The notes beneath the pieces are model-generated. The model was given only the letters and a program-made list of their open reading frames with translations. It ran no database searches and was not told the origin of the DNA. Below are positions 61,836 through 64,000 of a DNA stretch of 64,000 nucleotides, in pieces. Source of the DNA: Pseudomonas sp. MRSN 12121 (GTDB lineage Bacteria; Pseudomonadota; Gammaproteobacteria; Pseudomonadales; Pseudomonadaceae). The translations under genes and the position numbers were made by a program. The DNA lies in the NCBI RefSeq assembly GCF_000931465.1, contig NZ_CP010892.1, positions 248,001 through 312,000 on the forward strand. Direction: 5' to 3'. How positions within the stretch are numbered: position 1 is the first letter of the stretch; every line of letters starts with the position of its first letter.

Positions 61836-62093
61836 TCAGCCCTGGCTCAACACCATGAACAGCACCAACGCCGCCACCGGCACTCCGAACACCAGGCTAC
61901 CCACCGCCAGCTCCGTGCCCAGGGACTGGCCGGCGTGGACCATCCCCACCGCTCCGTTGATCACCGTCAGTGCCAGCCACAGCAGCACGAAGCTGTAGGC
62001 CAGGGTCTGGCGGCCGAGGCCGAGCTTGTCGCCGATGAACAACATCAGCGCCAGGAGAACCAGGCCGAAGGTGGTGATGATCGTGGTGTGCAT
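61836..62093 (-). CDS. Small three-helix membrane protein
   Basis: 85 residues, nearly all in three hydrophobic helices (about 5-22, 33-50, 58-82). The ATG at 62093 begins a clean membrane start; an upstream frame start adds twelve unlikely residues. No family recognised. It sits downstream of the SDR gene on the same strand, about 160 bases away. Confidence 0.7.
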   Translation of the reverse strand: MHTTIITTFGLVLLALMLFIGDKLGLGRQTLAYSFVLLWLALTVINGAVGMVHAGQSLGTELAVGSLVFGVPVAALVLFMVLSQG

Positions 62094-62252
62094 GATGGTG
62101 TCCTCGCGGGCCGGCCTTGGGGTTGGCATCGATGGGGCAAGCGTGGGCTGGCCCGCGCTGTTCTTTCCGGCCTGCTAAGCAGAAGTGTGGTCGAACTGGC
62201 CACGTCCCGCCGGTAAATCGGTGCCTGGCGTTCGGTTTCCGCCGTCGGCCAC

Positions 62253-62993
62253 TCAGGCCAGGCCGCCGTTGGCGCGCAGGATCTGCCCGTTGACCCAGCC
62301 TGCCGCCGGGCTGACCAGGAAGGCCACGACAGCGGCGATGTCTGCCGGCTGGCCGAGGCGCTCCAGGGGCGGCATTTTGGCGAAGTTCTGGACCTGCTCC
62401 TCGCTTTTGCCATGCAGGAACAATTCGGTGGCGACCGGGCCGGGAGCCACGGCGTTGACGGTGATGTCGCGTCCGCGCAGTTCCTTGGCAAACACCTGGG
62501 TCAGGGATTCCACCGCCGCCTTGCTGGCGATGTAGACCGCGTAGCCCGGCAGGTTCAGGGCCACCGTGGTGCTGGAGAAGTTGACGATGCGGCCGCCGGC
62601 GTTCAGGCGGGTGGCGGCTTCGCGCAGGGTGTTGAAGGTGCCGCGGGTATTGATGGCGAAGGTGCGCTCGAACAGTTCGTCGCTGTGTTGCGCCAGCGGC
62701 AGGACCTCAAGGATCCCGGCGTTGTTGATCAGCGCGTCGACCTTGCCCAGTTGCGCTTCAGTTTCGTCGAACAGCCGGCGCACGTCTGCGGCATCGGCGA
62801 CGTTGGCCTTGACCGCTATGGCGCGGTGGCCGGCCTGGCGCAGTTCCACCACCAGCGCCGAGGCTTCGGTGGCGCTGCTGGCGTAGTTGATGGCGACGGC
62901 GAAACCGTCCTTGGCCAGTTGCCGAGCGATGACGGCACCGATGCCGCGAGAGGCGCCGGTCACGATTGCTACTTTCGATGTCTGTTCAGTCAT
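62253..62993 (-). CDS. Short-chain dehydrogenase/reductase
   Basis: 246-residue NAD(P)-dependent SDR: cofactor motif T-G-A-S-R-G-I-G at 12-19, N-N-A-G, catalytic Ser followed by Y-x-x-x-S-K (Y-I-A-S-K region). Typical end P-A-A-G-W-V-N-G-Q. The ATG at 62993 gives the standard SDR start. Divergent from a LysR gene that probably controls it. Substrate unknown. Confidence 0.9.
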   Translation of the reverse strand: MTEQTSKVAIVTGASRGIGAVIARQLAKDGFAVAINYASSATEASALVVELRQAGHRAIAVKANVADAADVRRLFDETEAQLGKVDALINNAGILEVLPLAQHSDELFERTFAINTRGTFNTLREAATRLNAGGRIVNFSSTTVALNLPGYAVYIASKAAVESLTQVFAKELRGRDITVNAVAPGPVATELFLHGKSEEQVQNFAKMPPLERLGQPADIAAVVAFLVSPAAGWVNGQILRANGGLA

Positions 62994-63132
62994 GGTGAAT
63001 GATCTTCCGAGAAGTGGGAGGCTGGCGATGAAGTGCAAGCAGCTTCACAGGTTTATCCAGGCCGATAAATGCGCCAGAGTTGGCTTGACTGTTCAATAAT
63101 CGCCAACAATAAAGCCCCTTCGGAGCCTCGCC

Positions 63133-64000
63133 GTGGATCAAGTCAAAGCGATGAAGGCGTTCGTGCGGATCTATGAGCGCGGCAGCTTCACCCTGGCCGC
63201 CGCCGACCTGAACCTGCCACGCGCCACCCTGACCCATACCCTCAACCGCTTCGAAGCCTGGCTCGGCACCCGCCTGCTGGAGCGCAACACCCGCCGCGTG
63301 CGCCCGACCCTCGACGGCGAGGCCTATTACCAGCGCTGCGTGCAGTTGCTGGCGGAGCTGGAGGAAGCCGAGCTGGCATTTCGCACGGTGGCGCCGAAAG
63401 GGCGCCTGCGGGTCGACCTGCATGGCACCCTGGCCCGGCACTTCGTGATCCCGGCCTTGCCTGACTTCATGGCGCGCTACCCGGACATCGAGCTGTCCCT
63501 GAGCGAGGCGGATCGTTTCGTCGACCTGATTGCCGAAGGGGTGGATTGCGTGCTGCGCGCGGGCACCCTTGGGGACTCGACGCTGATCGGCCGGCGTGTG
63601 GCCAGCCTGCCGCAGATCACCTGTGCCAGTCCGGCGTACCTGCGCCAATACGGTGAGCCGAAGCACCTCGACGAACTGTCGCGGCACCGGGCGGTGAACT
63701 ACGTTTCGCGTAGCGCGACCGGGCCGTCCCCATTCGAGTTCATGGTCGATGGCGAGCTGCGGGAGGTCGCCCTCGAGGGCGCGCTGACGGTCTTTGGTGC
63801 CGAGATCTACACCGCTTCGGCCCTGGCCGGGCTGGGGCTTATCCAGTGCCCGCGCTATCACCTGGCGGAGCAGATTTCCCAGGGGCTGATCCGCGAAGTC
63901 CTCACCGATACGCCGCCACCGCCGATGCCGGTTTCGGTGCTGTATCCGCATAACCGCCATATGTCGCCGCGGGTTCGGGTATTCGTCGACTGGCTGGCGG
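63133..64000 (+). CDS. LysR-family regulator, 3' end outside the window
   Basis: Open from a GTG at 63133 to the window edge (289 codons). CGGAG precedes the start; an in-frame ATG six codons later is the alternative. The N-terminal helix-turn-helix (F-T-L-A-A-A-D-L-N-L-P-R-A-T-L-T-H) and effector domain of the LysR family are visible. Divergent from the SDR gene, its likely target. Confidence 0.88.
   Translation, partial: MDQVKAMKAFVRIYERGSFTLAAADLNLPRATLTHTLNRFEAWLGTRLLERNTRRVRPTLDGEAYYQRCVQLLAELEEAELAFRTVAPKGRLRVDLHGTLARHFVIPALPDFMARYPDIELSLSEADRFVDLIAEGVDCVLRAGTLGDSTLIGRRVASLPQITCASPAYLRQYGEPKHLDELSRHRAVNYVSRSATGPSPFEFMVDGELREVALEGALTVFGAEIYTASALAGLGLIQCPRYHLAEQISQGLIREVLTDTPPPPMPVSVLYPHNRHMSPRVRVFVDWLA

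Overview
The window is a high-GC chromosomal segment of a fluorescent Pseudomonas, most like the P. protegens / P. chlororaphis / P. fluorescens group. That placement is inferred from gene content and codon use. It is also supported by about a dozen copies of the GTAGGAGCGAGGCTTGCCCGCGAT-type REP sequence between genes. No rRNA, tRNA, CRISPR array or transposase was seen.

Layout. (1) 1-5.4 kb: a sulfatase/phosphonate-monoesterase-like hydrolase, a LysR regulator and a divergent TonB-dependent receptor, probably a scavenging unit for a sulfated or phosphonylated compound. (2) 5.4-27.6 kb: a type VI secretion accessory island read on the minus strand. Its order is hcp, vgrG, DUF4123 adaptor, full-length rhs with an ADP-ribosyltransferase-like tip, and immunity gene. 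Next come a 5'-truncated orphan rhs tip with a GHH/HNH nuclease and its immunity gene, then a shorter rhs remnant and a belt of AT-rich orphan immunity-type genes. A lipoprotein gene and a second full-length rhs with a nucleotidyltransferase-like tip plus immunity gene close the island. Each of the two truncated rhs pieces is headed by the same duplicated module: a folded leader RNA of about 75 nt, a 91-residue protein and a hairpin. (3) 27.9-33.5 kb: a CynX-type transporter, a deaminase, an ankyrin protein, a LysR regulator and a tonB-exbB-exbD operon. (4) 33.8-40 kb: an alpha/beta hydrolase, a short sigma-54 activator lacking a DNA-binding domain, a MetQ-type binding protein and a four-gene amino-acid ABC transporter. 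(5) 40-47.5 kb: an AAA ATPase, a tripartite RND efflux operon with two membrane-fusion proteins (TriABC-like) and a methyltransferase. (6) 47.8-59.4 kb: a sulfur-acquisition block (metQ-metN-metI, an FMNH2-dependent monooxygenase, two SfnB-like flavoproteins, the tcyJ-tcyL-tcyN cystine importer, dcyD and a serine acetyltransferase). (7) 59.6-64 kb: a BetT choline transporter behind a perfect BetI/TetR-like palindrome, a small membrane protein, an SDR oxidoreductase and a LysR gene cut by the window edge.

How the genes fit together. Regions 1, 4 and 6 look like parts of one economy for taking up and breaking down organosulfur compounds: ester cleavage, TonB-powered import, methionine/cystine/sulfonate uptake, desulfonation, and Cys synthesis and degradation. 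The T6SS island is a polymorphic-toxin array. The near-identical rhs core in the full-length gene and the orphan tip should allow recombination to swap toxin tips, and the orphan immunity genes look like the residue of past swaps. The most unusual signals are the duplicated RNA/91-aa/hairpin modules, and a sigma-54-like hcp promoter with three identical-architecture dyads upstream.
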